A DNA stretch of 64,000 bases from an uncultured Flavobacteriales bacterium (GCA_946480085.1 CAMLHZ010000005.1:62001-126000), one strand, 5' to 3'. Positions 41,444 to 51,959 are shown, counted from the first letter of the stretch. Program-made: numbers and translations. The notes: generated by a model from the sequence alone, not told the origin.

Positions 41444-43585
41444 CTATAAAATCTTGATTTCTGTTCGTCGATTTGCCTGATGTTCTTCTTCTGAACAAAC
41501 AACTCCATCCTTACAACGATTGATCAATTGCGATTCGCCATAGCCTTTTGCTACAATGCTGCTGGTTGGGACGCCCTTCTTAATCAGGTAATCGACACAA
41601 CTTTGCGCTCTTGCCTGGGATAGTTTCTGGTTTCCGGTAACAGAACCTCGCGCATCTGTGTGAGATGCCAATTCAATTTTTAACTTGTTTTCAATGATGA
41701 ACTCAGCCAGTTTATCCAGCGAAGCCATACTCTCTGGTCGCAATGTCGATTTGTTGTAGTCGTAGAAAATATTCTCGAGCTTGAATTTGTCGCCTTTCTT
41801 AATCAGTGGAAGTTGGAGTAGGAGTTGAATTACCTTATCGTCTTCATCTGAAGTCTGGAAAAGCGTTTGGTCATCCACATATCCACGTTTGGTTGCGTGT
41901 GCCTCGTATTCAGTAAATCGGTCTACAACCAAAGTTGCCAATCCTTCTTCGTTGGTATAAAGTACCGTATCTTTTTTTGTGATCGGATTGGTAATCGTGG
42001 TTTTCGCATTCTTGATCGGAAGATTTGTTCCACGCTCTACCACTTTCAATGTAACATCAATAATCAAGGGTTGCAGGAACAATTCTCCAGTCAACAATGT
42101 GTCTCTTGTGATTCCCGCAGTCTCAATATTTATCGGTTCTCTTAATTTAAAGTATTGCTTTGATGTGTTGAATCTATAGTTATGATTTACAAAAAGTTGC
42201 GTGTTAAATTTGCCTAGAGAATCTGTGTATAATGTATCGTTCTGATTTGTAGTTAAATCTGTGAAAAGGACATACTGATTTGGCAAGGGTTCATCTACTT
42301 GATAATCTGCAAAAACGGTTCCTTCGAAGTTGATTAACGGATCTTTTCTTGTCCATGCATAAATGCGATCGACAAAATCTCCACGATTGGAAGAGAAGAA
42401 TCCTCCTTTCTCTGAAGGTAATGCGATAATCCCGAAATCGTCGAAAGAAGTATTGATTGGTGCTCCCATGTTCAGCACTTTTCCATCCAAACTCAGAGAA
42501 GTACTGAAAACATCCAAACCGCCAATTCCAAAATGTCCACGAGAAGAGAAATACAAGGTGTTCGCCGTCAAATGTGGAAATAATTCATCTTGGTCCGTAT
42601 TAATGTTTGGCCCAAGGTTCACTGGTTCCGACCAGGCATTTCCGTTCAATTCCGAATAGTACAAATCTGCACCACCGAACCCACCAGGTTGTTTACTCGA
42701 AAAATAGATGCGCTTTCCGTCTGCCGAATAGCATGCATGTCCAACGTTATAAGCTGGATTATTGAAAGGGAAAGGGGTGACTTCCTGCCAAACACCGTCG
42801 ATCTTTTTTGAAAAGTAAATGGCCAAAACAACTACTTCCTGGTCGTTATGTTTTCCAAGTGTGTTTTTAGTGATTACCATCGAATTTCCATCAGGACTAA
42901 ACGAAACTGGTCCGTCGTGAGCTCTGGAAAAGAAGGCATCTTTCAACACTTTCGGTTTGATCAAACTTGAATCGATATCGTACGGGGAATACAGCATATT
43001 GATAAAATAGCTATTGTCCCAACCGTATTTTCCGTTTAAGAATCCAGCGTTTTTCGCCTTCGACATAAAAAGAATTCCCTTTTCATAGAATGTAGGACAA
43101 AAATCTCCCAAGCCAGAGTTTATTGACAAAGGTTCGATGAAATAGATGGAAGAATCGGCTAATAAATGACCGAAATCCTGATTTTTGTCCTTTAGTAGTT
43201 GAACGAAGTTGTTTGTTGGATAAACCAGATTTGCATCTGCCAGTAACTGATCAGCAACCTCATATTGTCCGATTACGCGCAGTAAATCAATGTATTCAAC
43301 ATAATCTGCTTCAGTCAGGCGATTTGTTTCGTGAAGTTTTGAATAGTAATACTTTGCTTTGTTGAATTGGTACAAATTCTTATTGGAGATGGCCGCTTTT
43401 CGAACGTTTTCCCAGTTGATTGTTCCCTTTCCACTAATTGTTTTTCGCGCCAGTTCTTCATAGATAGGTGCCGCAGAGAAATATTCCAGCTTGGCAAAGT
43501 GTTCATCTGCTTTGCGCTGTTTGGCTTGTGCAAATGTGATATTTGAAAAAAGTAAGATGAATGAAACGAGTAGAAGTGTGCGCAT
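41444..43585 (-). CDS. PorE-like OmpA-family protein of the T9SS/gliding apparatus
   Basis: This encodes 713 residues with a signal peptide ending TFAQA. The order is TPR-like helices (about 25-135), a PD40/WD40-like propeller (about 175-400, with blades such as GPVSFSPDGNSMV and GHACYSADGKRIYFSSKQPG), a carboxypeptidase-regulatory-like domain (about 415-590) and an OmpA C-terminal domain (about 600-713, with HTDARGS and NRRTEIKIL). This is the architecture of PorE, a T9SS component that binds peptidoglycan through its OmpA domain. It is last in the operon, 7 bases after PorP/SprF. Confidence 0.85.
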   Translation of the reverse strand: MRTLLLVSFILLFSNITFAQAKQRKADEHFAKLEYFSAAPIYEELARKTISGKGTINWENVRKAAISNKNLYQFNKAKYYYSKLHETNRLTEADYVEYIDLLRVIGQYEVADQLLADANLVYPTNNFVQLLKDKNQDFGHLLADSSIYFIEPLSINSGLGDFCPTFYEKGILFMSKAKNAGFLNGKYGWDNSYFINMLYSPYDIDSSLIKPKVLKDAFFSRAHDGPVSFSPDGNSMVITKNTLGKHNDQEVVVLAIYFSKKIDGVWQEVTPFPFNNPAYNVGHACYSADGKRIYFSSKQPGGFGGADLYYSELNGNAWSEPVNLGPNINTDQDELFPHLTANTLYFSSRGHFGIGGLDVFSTSLSLDGKVLNMGAPINTSFDDFGIIALPSEKGGFFSSNRGDFVDRIYAWTRKDPLINFEGTVFADYQVDEPLPNQYVLFTDLTTNQNDTLYTDSLGKFNTQLFVNHNYRFNTSKQYFKLREPINIETAGITRDTLLTGELFLQPLIIDVTLKVVERGTNLPIKNAKTTITNPITKKDTVLYTNEEGLATLVVDRFTEYEAHATKRGYVDDQTLFQTSDEDDKVIQLLLQLPLIKKGDKFKLENIFYDYNKSTLRPESMASLDKLAEFIIENKLKIELASHTDARGSVTGNQKLSQARAQSCVDYLIKKGVPTSSIVAKGYGESQLINRCKDGVVCSEEEHQANRRTEIKIL

Positions 43586-43592
43586 CAGTTAA

Positions 43593-44507
43593 CTAGAAAT
43601 AGCGTGGAGAGTTGTAAACGACTTTTTTGAAATTGAAATCGTAAGTTAGTAATATTTCGTGTGAACCACTTTGGTATTTCATCAAACCGTTGATGGGAAA
43701 ATCATATCCGTAACCAACCTGAATGCATTTCTTGATGGTTACAATTGCAGTAACTCCAACAGATTCGTTGTATCTATACATGGTTCCAAACCACAATTTA
43801 TCATACATCATTAAACTCAGATTGAAGTCCATTGTTAATGGTGCATCTGGCGTGTATTTGATCATTGTTGAAGGTTTCAATTTCAATACACTGTTCAAAT
43901 CGAATACACCACCAGCAGCAAAGAAAAAATGTCGTTTATTCAATGTGGTGACCAAGGTTGTGGCATCTTCAAATTTTGCTTCAAACAAGCGGGGAGAAGA
44001 GATTCCAACATAATGTTTGTCACCATAATAGTACAATCCTGCGCCCAAATTTGGTTTGGTGCTTGAGAAACGCTGTCCATAATATGGATCGTTGATGTCT
44101 GTAACATTCAAGCTGCTGAAATCAAAACTCATAAAATCGGCACCACCAGATAATCCTGCCGCTAATCGATCTCCTTTTTTATTCAATCGGATGCCGGCAC
44201 TTAAGTCTACGTAAGCTGCTGTTCGGTTTCTGCTTCCAATATTATCATTTACGAAATGTCCACCAATTCCTAAATTGTTTCCCAAAATAGGAGAGTGTAC
44301 GCTAAACCATTGCGACATGGGTGAACCGTTGTAACCCACCCATTGAAAACGGGCAAGTGAAACAAAACTCAAGGATTGTCGGCTTCCCGCATACGCTGGA
44401 TTGTAATACAAAGGATTTTGCATGTACAGCGACATCTGTTCATCTTGCTGTGCAACTGACATCAAACTCAAGCACAAAGCTAAACAAGTAAGTATTTTCT
44501 TTCTCAT
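43593..44507 (-). CDS. PorP/SprF family type IX secretion outer-membrane protein
   Basis: This encodes 304 residues with a signal peptide ending MSVAQ. The early signature LYMQNPLYYNPAYAGSRQSL, then GIGGHFVNDNIGSRNRTAAY and repeated amphipathic strands to the end mark the PorP/SprF family of outer-membrane beta-barrel proteins. In gliding bacteria such a protein is often encoded beside the type B-sorted adhesin it helps secrete. Here it follows the giant adhesin by 4 bases and precedes the PorE-like gene by 7. Confidence 0.9.
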   Translation of the reverse strand: MRKKILTCLALCLSLMSVAQQDEQMSLYMQNPLYYNPAYAGSRQSLSFVSLARFQWVGYNGSPMSQWFSVHSPILGNNLGIGGHFVNDNIGSRNRTAAYVDLSAGIRLNKKGDRLAAGLSGGADFMSFDFSSLNVTDINDPYYGQRFSSTKPNLGAGLYYYGDKHYVGISSPRLFEAKFEDATTLVTTLNKRHFFFAAGGVFDLNSVLKLKPSTMIKYTPDAPLTMDFNLSLMMYDKLWFGTMYRYNESVGVTAIVTIKKCIQVGYGYDFPINGLMKYQSGSHEILLTYDFNFKKVVYNSPRYF

Positions 44508-44511
44508 GCTT

Positions 44512-47500
44512 TTAGTATTGAAGTTCTAAGTAACCTTTGTATTCCGTTTTCTCGGAGTCGTTTAGTTTGATCTGATAGAAGTAAGTGCCAAACGGAACTT
44601 TTCCTGATTTTCCATCAATCGTCAATCCGTTATTCGGTTCTCCATTCCAAGGTGTGGTGTAAGGTGAAACCTGGTAGATCAAATTCCCCCAACGATTGTA
44701 AATAAACACTTCAGCGTCTGGATAATATTCCAAACCTTCAATGTCCCAAGTGTCGTTGAATCCGTTTCCATCCGGAGTAACCAATTCAGGAATATCTAAA
44801 CAAGAAGGAGAGTGTAAAATCGAAACGTCGTTAGTATCTGAAGTAATACAGCCCAAACTATCTGTTATCTGTACAATGTAGTTTCCTTCCTGATTTTGAG
44901 TAAACGTTGGAATGGCAATACTTGCGTTTGTGCTTGCAAATAAATTCGGACCTGCCCATGAGTATGTTCCGCCACCAGTAGCAGTAAGGATCAATGTTTG
45001 TCCGGCACATAGTTCATTTGGACCACTAATTCCGCCAAAATCTGCTGAACTGATTGAAATTGCGATTGTGTCTGCATTCATACAACCGTTTCCGTCCGTA
45101 ATCGTAACTGCATATGATCCGCTTTGATTGTTTGTTGCAGGATCGAAGGTAATCGTATCATTTGACGATGTAAACCCGTTTGGTCCAGCCCAATTGAGTG
45201 TTCCGCTTCCTGTTGCGGTTAGTTCAACCATTCCACCCTGACAGAAAGTATTGTTATTCGTTGAATTCGAATTCAATGAAATGCTCGGAAGTGGGTTAAC
45301 CGTTACTAAAACTGAATCTGTTGCTGAACAATTTTGCCCGCTCATTCCAGTTACATAGTAGTAACCTGCGTTGTTAGAAGTCACATTGGTCAGAGTTACA
45401 GTCGCTCCATTTCCTGAATAGCTGTTCGGACCCGTCCAAGTAAACGAAGTTGCTCCAGTTGCCGTTAAAACAATATTCGTATCGAAACATACAGTTGAAT
45501 CGGTATTGTTTCCATCAATGTCAACAATTGGAAGTGCATTTACTGTCAAATTTCCGCATCCAGGGGTGCTTGGACAACCATTTACAGTTACCGTTACACA
45601 GTATGCACCGGTATTCGATAATAGAACAGGATCAATTGTAAAACTTGACGTTGCATTGGAGAACCCGTTTGGTCCTGTCCATGCGTATGAGCCACCCGCA
45701 ACTGTTGAAGTTGAGCCTGTAATTGCATTGTTGATACAAGGTGATGCATCATCAAAATTAACCGTTGGACTCGTTGGAGTAGGGAAATTACTTACAGTGA
45801 ATGGTCCAAATGTCGCTTGACATCCGTTTCCATCTGTTACATCAACAGTGTAATTTCCAGCATCAACATTCGATAAATCTGCATTCACACCAACATTATT
45901 TCCTAATCCATCATGCCATAAATAGTCAATCGTTGGTGCTCCGTTCACTACAATTCCAATCAAAGAACCAGTCGGATTGTCGCAATTACTGTTGTTTGCT
46001 GTTGGAGAAGTTGTTAACGACGGCAGCGAATTAACAATAATGTTAATCTGGTCGGTGGATGAACATCCAGCAGTCGTTCCAATTACCGTATAAGTTGTAT
46101 TGGAAGTTCCAGTTATGTTAATAGAACTTGTGATCTCTGTTGTACTCCAAACAAATGAATTGGCTCCAGTTGCCGTAAGTGTCAAGACATCATTCGTACA
46201 AACATTTGCAGAAGCACCATTTGTTATAGAAACATTTGGATTTGGAGTCACAACAACATTCGTAGTGCCTGTTGCACTTGGACAGCCATTCACTGTTACC
46301 ACCAATCCGTATGTTCCAGCTTCAGCCGAACCTGCATTGCTAATCGAAGGATCTTCTAAAGTTGAAGTAAATGAGTTTGGTCCTGACCAGGAATAAGTTC
46401 CCGAAACTGTTGGTCCGGAAAGCTGAATTGTTCCGTTTTCACAAATCAATCCGTTATTTGAAACACTTGGCGTTGCAGGTGTTGCAATTACTTCGAAGCT
46501 CGTGCTTGCATTTGCACTTGGACAAGAACCGTTTGCTGCAATGTTGTTTTGTACAGTGTAAATTCCAGGAGTGGAAGCAGAAACATCAATTGCTCCTGAA
46601 CTTGAGTTGATTGAAAGTCCTGCAGTAGAACTGAAAACGCCACCACTTGCTCCAACCGGGAAAACGGGTGTTGGATCAGAAGAACTTTGGCAATAACTTG
46701 GATTTGGATAAGAGAAGCTTGCACTTGGCGAGCTGGAAATCGCAATCGTCACCACATCAGAAACTGCGGGACAAGGTCCCGTTGGATTGTCAGTTGTTAA
46801 TGTTAGAATTACAGAACCAGCAAGGATTTCTCCAGCACTTGGGGTATAAGTCGAAGTTGCCGAATTAATGTTGGAAAACGAACCTGCGCCATTACTCCAT
46901 GTAACTGAAGATGCGCTGCCACCGCTGGAACCAGCTAAGTTTACAGTTGCTCCGTTACAAGAAGCCAAGTTTGCTCCGGCGTCCACTTGCGCTGCGGTAT
47001 TTACTGCCAGGACGGTAGAGCCGACTCCAGAGGTACAACCGTTTACCGTAACAGTGACGTTGTAGGTTCCTGCATTAATTGCCTGACCATTTGCAAAACT
47101 TGGATCTTCATTGGTGGAAACAAAACTGTTTGGTCCGGTCCAACTGTATGTTGCGCTTCCAACTGTTGCCTGAGACAGATTCACTGTACTTCCTTCGCAA
47201 ATTGGTCCGTTACTCGTTGGACTTGGTGTTACAGGTGTGGAGTTTACAACCACATTCACTGTTCCCGCAGTACTTGTACAACCGTTAACAGTAGCTGTAA
47301 CACTATAGATTCCAGACATTGCTGTTGTTGAAGATGTTATACTCGGATTTTGTACTGTTGAACTAAAAGAATTTGGTCCCGACCATGTGTAACCAGATGC
47401 GCCTGGAACTGTGCTGGCGCTCAAGTTTATAGTATTTCCTGAACAAACAGGACCATTACTTCCTGCAGTTGGTGAAGCTGGAATTGGATTTACGATAACA

Positions 47501-50499
47501 TTCGTAGTGGCAGCTGAAGAACTACAACCACTTACCGAAACAGTTAACGAATATATTCCAGCAAAACCAGCTACTGCGCTTCCTCTGGTAGGATCTTCCA
47601 AAGCAGATGTAAATCCACTTGGTCCTGTCCAACTGTATGTTGCACTTCCAATAGTATTGGAGAATAAGTTGATGGTTTGTCCAGTACAAACAGGAGAATT
47701 ACTTGAAATAACAGGAGTCGCAGGAATTGGATTAACTGTAACGTTTACAGTACCTGCGGCACTTGTACATCCACTTCCAGAAGCTGTAACGGTATATATT
47801 CCAGTTGCTGCAGTTGTTGCACTTCCTATGCTCGGATTTTGTGATGAGGATGCAAATGAATTCGGACCAGTCCAACTGTAAGATGTTGCGCCAACCACGT
47901 TTGAGGCTGTCAGGTTCAATGTTTGCCCTGCACAAATCGCACTATTACTTCCGGCTGTTGGAGTTGCTGGTGTTGGGTTCACAACCACATTTGTTGTTGC
48001 TGAATTCGGACAGCCATTTACTGTTATTTGTAAAGTGTATGTTCCCGACATAGCTGTTGTAGCACTTGGTCGTGTTGGATCTTCCAAACTTGAACTGAAA
48101 GAACTTGGTCCTGTCCAGGCATAAGTTGCACTTCCAATCGTATTCGAAAATAAGTTGATGGTGTTACCAGAACAAACTGGTGTATTGCTTGAAATTACTG
48201 GTGGAGCAGGAGTAGTGTTCACTGTTACTGTTGTCGTTGCATTTGGACTCGTACAACCGCTTACGGTTACATAACAGGTATAAACTCCAGCCGCTGCAGA
48301 TGAAACATTTGAAATACTCGGGTTTTGCAGGGAAGAAGTGAATCCGTTTGGTCCTGACCACGAATAAGTTGCGCCGGAAATTGTATTCGCTGTAAGATTT
48401 AATGTGTTTCCAGTACAAACTGTTTGGTTAGCACTCAATAATGGAGCAGCAGGAATGGGGTTCACAGTAACAGTTGTAGTAAGGGTTTGTTTGTAACCAC
48501 AAATTCCATAAACATCAACAGAATAGTTTTGAGTTGTTGCCGGAGTAACATTTACTGAAGAAGTGATAGCTCCATTGTGAATCCAGTAATACGAAGTTCC
48601 GCCTAACGGAGCGTTCAGGTTGACTGATTGTCCGGCACAAATAGGAGCAACAGGTGTAATTTCAGGGAATTGCACCCCGCTTTGCGCAGTAATAGTATAG
48701 TTACAAATGTCTCCTGCAAAACCATCAACCATTAAATAGTAATCGTTTCCTGGTGTTAAACCGTTTGCAGTTATGGTAAATGAAGTTGAATTTTCTTCGA
48801 AATTGGAAACAGGAGTGAAGTTACAACATGCGCCATTCGAAGAGAATACTTGCATTTGAATTCCACCACTCGGGTAATTTCCTACCCAGCAATCAGAAAC
48901 TGAAACATTCAGAACTGCCGTGGCGGAAGCTGCTGTAAATCGAATCCATGAATTGTTGTTGATTTGAACATCAGGGCTTGCCGATCCAGTTCCCCAAGCG
49001 CCGGCTGAACCAAAGATTCCACCTTGATTTGTTCCCGGAGTATAAGTGTAAGTTGGCGCGTTGTTTTGTTCCGCATTTCCACGCATATTACATGGACGAT
49101 CTGGGGTGAACGCAGCGCTTGTAGACGCACTGTATCCGTTCAAGTCACAAATGTAAAGTGCATTTGAACAAGCGTCGTTACTTGCTGTTGTTATACAAAG
49201 ACCAAAAGTTCCACTGCTTGTTCCGTATCCGAAGAATCGAAGATAGACTGTTGAACCTGGTGTTAAGCCAGTTGCTGAAATGAAGGGAAGTAAATCGTTT
49301 GATGTTCCGGGGAAATTGTTGTCATCCGCACACGTAATTTGGGTTAAACTTCCACAAGTTCCGGAATACAAAACCATCACGCCGTCAGAAATTCTTCCAG
49401 CTCCCATGTTTGGTTTAGGAGTAATGAACAATGTTCCCGAGCTAGGAACGACAATTGAAAACCAAACATCCAGTGTTCCTGCCGAAAATCCACCATTTGC
49501 AGCTCCCGAACCACCAATACACGAACTTGGTGCACCGGGAGAAGCCGTATTTGTTGCACCAACGGTAGTAAACTCCAAGTAGTTGCAATTCGAAGTGACA
49601 GCGGGAAGAGCAATTGCAGAACAAGGATTATCGTTCGTGGGTACTGCCGTAGCCGGACCAGTTATACAAATGTTAAATGTTCCGGGATTGCTCGAATAAT
49701 AATCATAAACACGTACGTAATAGGTTTGACCAGGTGTTAGGCCAACTACTGTTGATGTTTCCGGATCATTTGAAAACGTATTGTCGATACATGCTTCGGT
49801 AGATAATGATGCACAAGTTCCGCTATAAACCTGGAAAACGGCATCGAAAGTGGAAGTTGTTGGAGTTACAGTAATGGTTTGTGAGGCATTTGTGGCAACG
49901 AAAGAATACCAAACGTCGTCATCGGCAGTTCCTGAACATCCGGCAACCGATTGTGTTGCGCCCAAAGTTGTTCCGGCAGTATTGACACAAGAAGTGTTGA
50001 CAGTTAAAGCTGTTGCACCAGAACAGTTGTTGTTAGATGGGGCAGAAGCTCCAACTGTACAACAAATGGTAAATGTTCCGCTTCCGCTTCCTGCAGAGTA
50101 ATGGTAAACACGAACACGGTAAACCTGCCCAATGCTTAATCCTGATAAATAAACAGTTTCAGTTCCTCCATTAAAGGTTAAGTCTGTACAAGAAAGTGAA
50201 GCAAGTGAAGCACAAGCTCCGGAAAATACCTGAACAACCGCATCGAAAGTGGCTGAACCAACAACAGTTATCTGGTGCGAAGTTGCAGTTGCGGTGAATT
50301 GATACCATACATCGTCGTCAGAAGTTCCTGAACATCCGGCAATACTTTGAGTTGCCCCAATAGTTGTTCCATTTGTAGGGGAACTGCAGTTTGCTGTAAC
50401 CGGAAGTGCTGTTGCGGTTGAACAGTCGTTGGATTGCTGCCACGACAAAACGGGAAGGGAAAGTACTATCCCAAACAGTAGACTTTTTACAGTTTTCAT
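44512..50499 (-). CDS. Giant Ig-repeat surface adhesin with T9SS type B (CHU_C) sorting domain
   Basis: This encodes 1995 residues. The signal peptide is at about 1-19. Three or four PPC-like domains (about 22-440, repeats of DDVWYQFTATATSHQ ... TFDAVVQVFSGACASL) are followed by a mixed region and then a dozen or so Ig/PKD-like repeats of about 75-80 residues (about 640-1900), each with YSWTGPNSFSS and a TVTVNP hinge. The last 80 residues (WDIEGLEYYPDAEVFIYNRW ... YKGYLELQY) are a type B gliding-associated sorting domain. It should reach the cell surface through T9SS with the aid of the neighbouring PorP/SprF. Serine/threonine-rich repeats without charge are usual for adhesins. Confidence 0.9.
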   Translation of the reverse strand: MKTVKSLLFGIVLSLPVLSWQQSNDCSTATALPVTANCSSPTNGTTIGATQSIAGCSGTSDDDVWYQFTATATSHQITVVGSATFDAVVQVFSGACASLASLSCTDLTFNGGTETVYLSGLSIGQVYRVRVYHYSAGSGSGTFTICCTVGASAPSNNNCSGATALTVNTSCVNTAGTTLGATQSVAGCSGTADDDVWYSFVATNASQTITVTPTTSTFDAVFQVYSGTCASLSTEACIDNTFSNDPETSTVVGLTPGQTYYVRVYDYYSSNPGTFNICITGPATAVPTNDNPCSAIALPAVTSNCNYLEFTTVGATNTASPGAPSSCIGGSGAANGGFSAGTLDVWFSIVVPSSGTLFITPKPNMGAGRISDGVMVLYSGTCGSLTQITCADDNNFPGTSNDLLPFISATGLTPGSTVYLRFFGYGTSSGTFGLCITTASNDACSNALYICDLNGYSASTSAAFTPDRPCNMRGNAEQNNAPTYTYTPGTNQGGIFGSAGAWGTGSASPDVQINNNSWIRFTAASATAVLNVSVSDCWVGNYPSGGIQMQVFSSNGACCNFTPVSNFEENSTSFTITANGLTPGNDYYLMVDGFAGDICNYTITAQSGVQFPEITPVAPICAGQSVNLNAPLGGTSYYWIHNGAITSSVNVTPATTQNYSVDVYGICGYKQTLTTTVTVNPIPAAPLLSANQTVCTGNTLNLTANTISGATYSWSGPNGFTSSLQNPSISNVSSAAAGVYTCYVTVSGCTSPNATTTVTVNTTPAPPVISSNTPVCSGNTINLFSNTIGSATYAWTGPSSFSSSLEDPTRPSATTAMSGTYTLQITVNGCPNSATTNVVVNPTPATPTAGSNSAICAGQTLNLTASNVVGATSYSWTGPNSFASSSQNPSIGSATTAATGIYTVTASGSGCTSAAGTVNVTVNPIPATPVISSNSPVCTGQTINLFSNTIGSATYSWTGPSGFTSALEDPTRGSAVAGFAGIYSLTVSVSGCSSSAATTNVIVNPIPASPTAGSNGPVCSGNTINLSASTVPGASGYTWSGPNSFSSTVQNPSITSSTTAMSGIYSVTATVNGCTSTAGTVNVVVNSTPVTPSPTSNGPICEGSTVNLSQATVGSATYSWTGPNSFVSTNEDPSFANGQAINAGTYNVTVTVNGCTSGVGSTVLAVNTAAQVDAGANLASCNGATVNLAGSSGGSASSVTWSNGAGSFSNINSATSTYTPSAGEILAGSVILTLTTDNPTGPCPAVSDVVTIAISSSPSASFSYPNPSYCQSSSDPTPVFPVGASGGVFSSTAGLSINSSSGAIDVSASTPGIYTVQNNIAANGSCPSANASTSFEVIATPATPSVSNNGLICENGTIQLSGPTVSGTYSWSGPNSFTSTLEDPSISNAGSAEAGTYGLVVTVNGCPSATGTTNVVVTPNPNVSITNGASANVCTNDVLTLTATGANSFVWSTTEITSSINITGTSNTTYTVIGTTAGCSSTDQINIIVNSLPSLTTSPTANNSNCDNPTGSLIGIVVNGAPTIDYLWHDGLGNNVGVNADLSNVDAGNYTVDVTDGNGCQATFGPFTVSNFPTPTSPTVNFDDASPCINNAITGSTSTVAGGSYAWTGPNGFSNATSSFTIDPVLLSNTGAYCVTVTVNGCPSTPGCGNLTVNALPIVDIDGNNTDSTVCFDTNIVLTATGATSFTWTGPNSYSGNGATVTLTNVTSNNAGYYYVTGMSGQNCSATDSVLVTVNPLPSISLNSNSTNNNTFCQGGMVELTATGSGTLNWAGPNGFTSSNDTITFDPATNNQSGSYAVTITDGNGCMNADTIAISISSADFGGISGPNELCAGQTLILTATGGGTYSWAGPNLFASTNASIAIPTFTQNQEGNYIVQITDSLGCITSDTNDVSILHSPSCLDIPELVTPDGNGFNDTWDIEGLEYYPDAEVFIYNRWGNLIYQVSPYTTPWNGEPNNGLTIDGKSGKVPFGTYFYQIKLNDSEKTEYKGYLELQY

Positions 50500-50509
50500 T
50501 GATCGTGAC

Positions 50510-50815
50510 TTATGGTAGTTGAACTAGTTCTATTGGTTCCAGTCCGTTGACGATGATAATTTTCTTCAAAATTACCGCCGGACTTGTTTGTGATTCTTCT
50601 TTTATCACTGGTTGCGCCTTGAACTGAAAAAGGATCTCTCCACTTTGTTCTTTCACTTTGAACTTAACGTTCGAAAATTCAGGGTTTTCAAGAATATCGC
50701 TTTCAATTTTTTGAATACGTTCCTGGTCCATTGTTCCTTTGAATCGATAGGAAAATGATTGCGCGGAGCATAAGTTTGTAATAACAACGAAGAAAATCAG
50801 TAGTAAGCTTCTCAT
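50510..50815 (-). CDS. Small exported protein heading the T9SS adhesin operon
   Basis: This encodes 101 residues with a signal peptide ending LCSAQ (about residue 19). The rest resembles a small alpha-beta domain (RIQKIESDILENPEFSNVKF). It ends 10 bases before the adhesin start, so the four genes from here to the PorE-like gene form one operon. Function is unknown; a periplasmic helper of adhesin export is an inference. Confidence 0.65.
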   Translation of the reverse strand: MRSLLLIFFVVITNLCSAQSFSYRFKGTMDQERIQKIESDILENPEFSNVKFKVKEQSGEILFQFKAQPVIKEESQTSPAVILKKIIIVNGLEPIELVQLP

Positions 50816-50834
50816 ATTGTAGTAGTTGTGAGAG

Positions 50835-50864
50835 CAAATATAGATGAAAGATGGTCTTGACAGA
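50835..50864 (-). promoter_or_regulatory. Probable promoter of the T9SS adhesin operon
   Basis: On the minus strand, TCTG (50864-50861), an 18-base spacer and TATATTTG (50842-50835) match the Bacteroidota consensus except for one base in the -33 box. The leader would be about 14 bases. Confidence 0.5.
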
Positions 50865-50964
50865 CTTTTTTGAGGTCGAAAATTGTTAAAAAACAGGTCG
50901 ATATGACGTATTGTTTAAAAATAATTTAACTAAATGGTTTTAGCTTGACAGGTGATTAAAATGT

Positions 50965-51004
50965 AAAATCCCCAATTCAGTAGAAACCGAAAAGGGGAGT
51001 TTTA
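50965..51004 (-). terminator. Possible terminator downstream of the shorter DUF4382-like gene
   Basis: On the minus strand, AAACTCCCC pairs with GGGGATTTT around a loop of about 20 bases and runs into TTTTACATTTT. It is 70 bases after the stop codon at 51074. Confidence 0.4.
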
Positions 51005-51073
51005 GTTAAAGTAATCAACCTCTTCTAGCGCATAATTCGAAGGGTTTTTCCTTTAATGTCGAATGACACTATT

Positions 51074-51664
51074 TTATTTAGAAAACGAGAGCGAATTGAC
51101 ATCTGTCGGTTTCTCTGTCGCTTGTATTGCAGAACCTTTCATTTCCTGAAAATCAGGCGCGATGATGAATTCATCTTCAATGAATGTAATGGAATTCGAA
51201 ACATCGAAATGAATCAAGACTTGATTGGTGTCTTTCTCGAATAAATACTGCTCAATCTCGATTTCAACCTTTTTATCGTCATTTGAGATAAAGTTCAGTT
51301 GATCTGAAGCATTTGCCTCAGTTGTATTTGAATAAAGCGTATTTGAGTTTCCGAAAGTTAATCTGACTTTAGTGTAAATTCCCTCAGGAATAATGGCGTT
51401 TGCCAAAAGCGATTCATTTCCGCTTGTAAAACTTAAGCTCGAAATGTTTTGTTGAAAATCGTTTAGCGTAATCCAGCCTAAATTCTCGTTGTAAACTTCC
51501 ACATTTACAATTTCAATGTTTAGACCGAAGGAGTTGATTTCAGAATCTGTGATTCTTACTTGTAGGGCACAACTGTCATTTTCAGCGGTTGGTTTTGTGC
51601 TTTCAAATGACAATGCGTTAGAAACAGTGTGTAGTAGTAGGACTAATATGAAAACCTTTTTCAT
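51074..51664 (-). CDS. DUF4382-like exported protein, shorter paralogue
   Basis: This encodes 196 residues with a signal peptide (about 1-19). Residues about 30-170 follow the DUF4382 pattern: a LQVRITDSE start, VNVEVYNENLGWITLNDF, then IIPEGIYTKVRLTFGNSNTL and a VLIHFDVSNSI segment. The same segments occur in the longer lipoprotein encoded at 51960, so the two are paralogues in tandem. This one lacks the lipobox cysteine and the C-terminal carboxypeptidase-like domain. Function is unknown. Confidence 0.7.
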   Translation of the reverse strand: MKKVFILVLLLHTVSNALSFESTKPTAENDSCALQVRITDSEINSFGLNIEIVNVEVYNENLGWITLNDFQQNISSLSFTSGNESLLANAIIPEGIYTKVRLTFGNSNTLYSNTTEANASDQLNFISNDDKKVEIEIEQYLFEKDTNQVLIHFDVSNSITFIEDEFIIAPDFQEMKGSAIQATEKPTDVNSLSFSK

Positions 51665-51907
51665 GACGTGTTTCTTTTTTGTTATGCCAAAGAGTAGTCT
51701 ATAACCTTGCCGAGAAACGTTAAAACAGCCTGAAACTCTCTAAAGGCTTTGTTTACAGGGCTTGACAGATAGTGATTTTTTAGATTGTTAAAATTCAAAA
51801 CGGAATATTTTTTCAAAATGAAATAGTGGTTTTCGTTTTGAAAGAAGGTGCACTAATTAAAGTGTTGGTTTTTCAACGTTTTCTCCCGTTTTTACTGAGG
51901 TTCGAAA

Positions 51908-51943
51908 CAAAAAAGGTTCCCATAAATATGAGAACCTTTTTCT
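51908..51943 (-). terminator. Terminator of the DUF4382 lipoprotein gene
   Basis: AAAAAGGTTC (51910-51919) and GAACCTTTTT (51932-51941) form a 10-bp stem with a 12-base loop, flanked by T/A runs on both strands. It sits 17 bases past the stop codon at 51960. The rest of the spacer 51665-51907 holds no gene. Confidence 0.75.
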
Positions 51944-51959
51944 ACATTTTAAAACCCGA

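Noticed and set aside
45506..49582. Many plus-strand open frames opposite the giant adhesin
   Set aside because: They are the antisense of the repetitive low-complexity adhesin gene and have no signals or recognisable domains.
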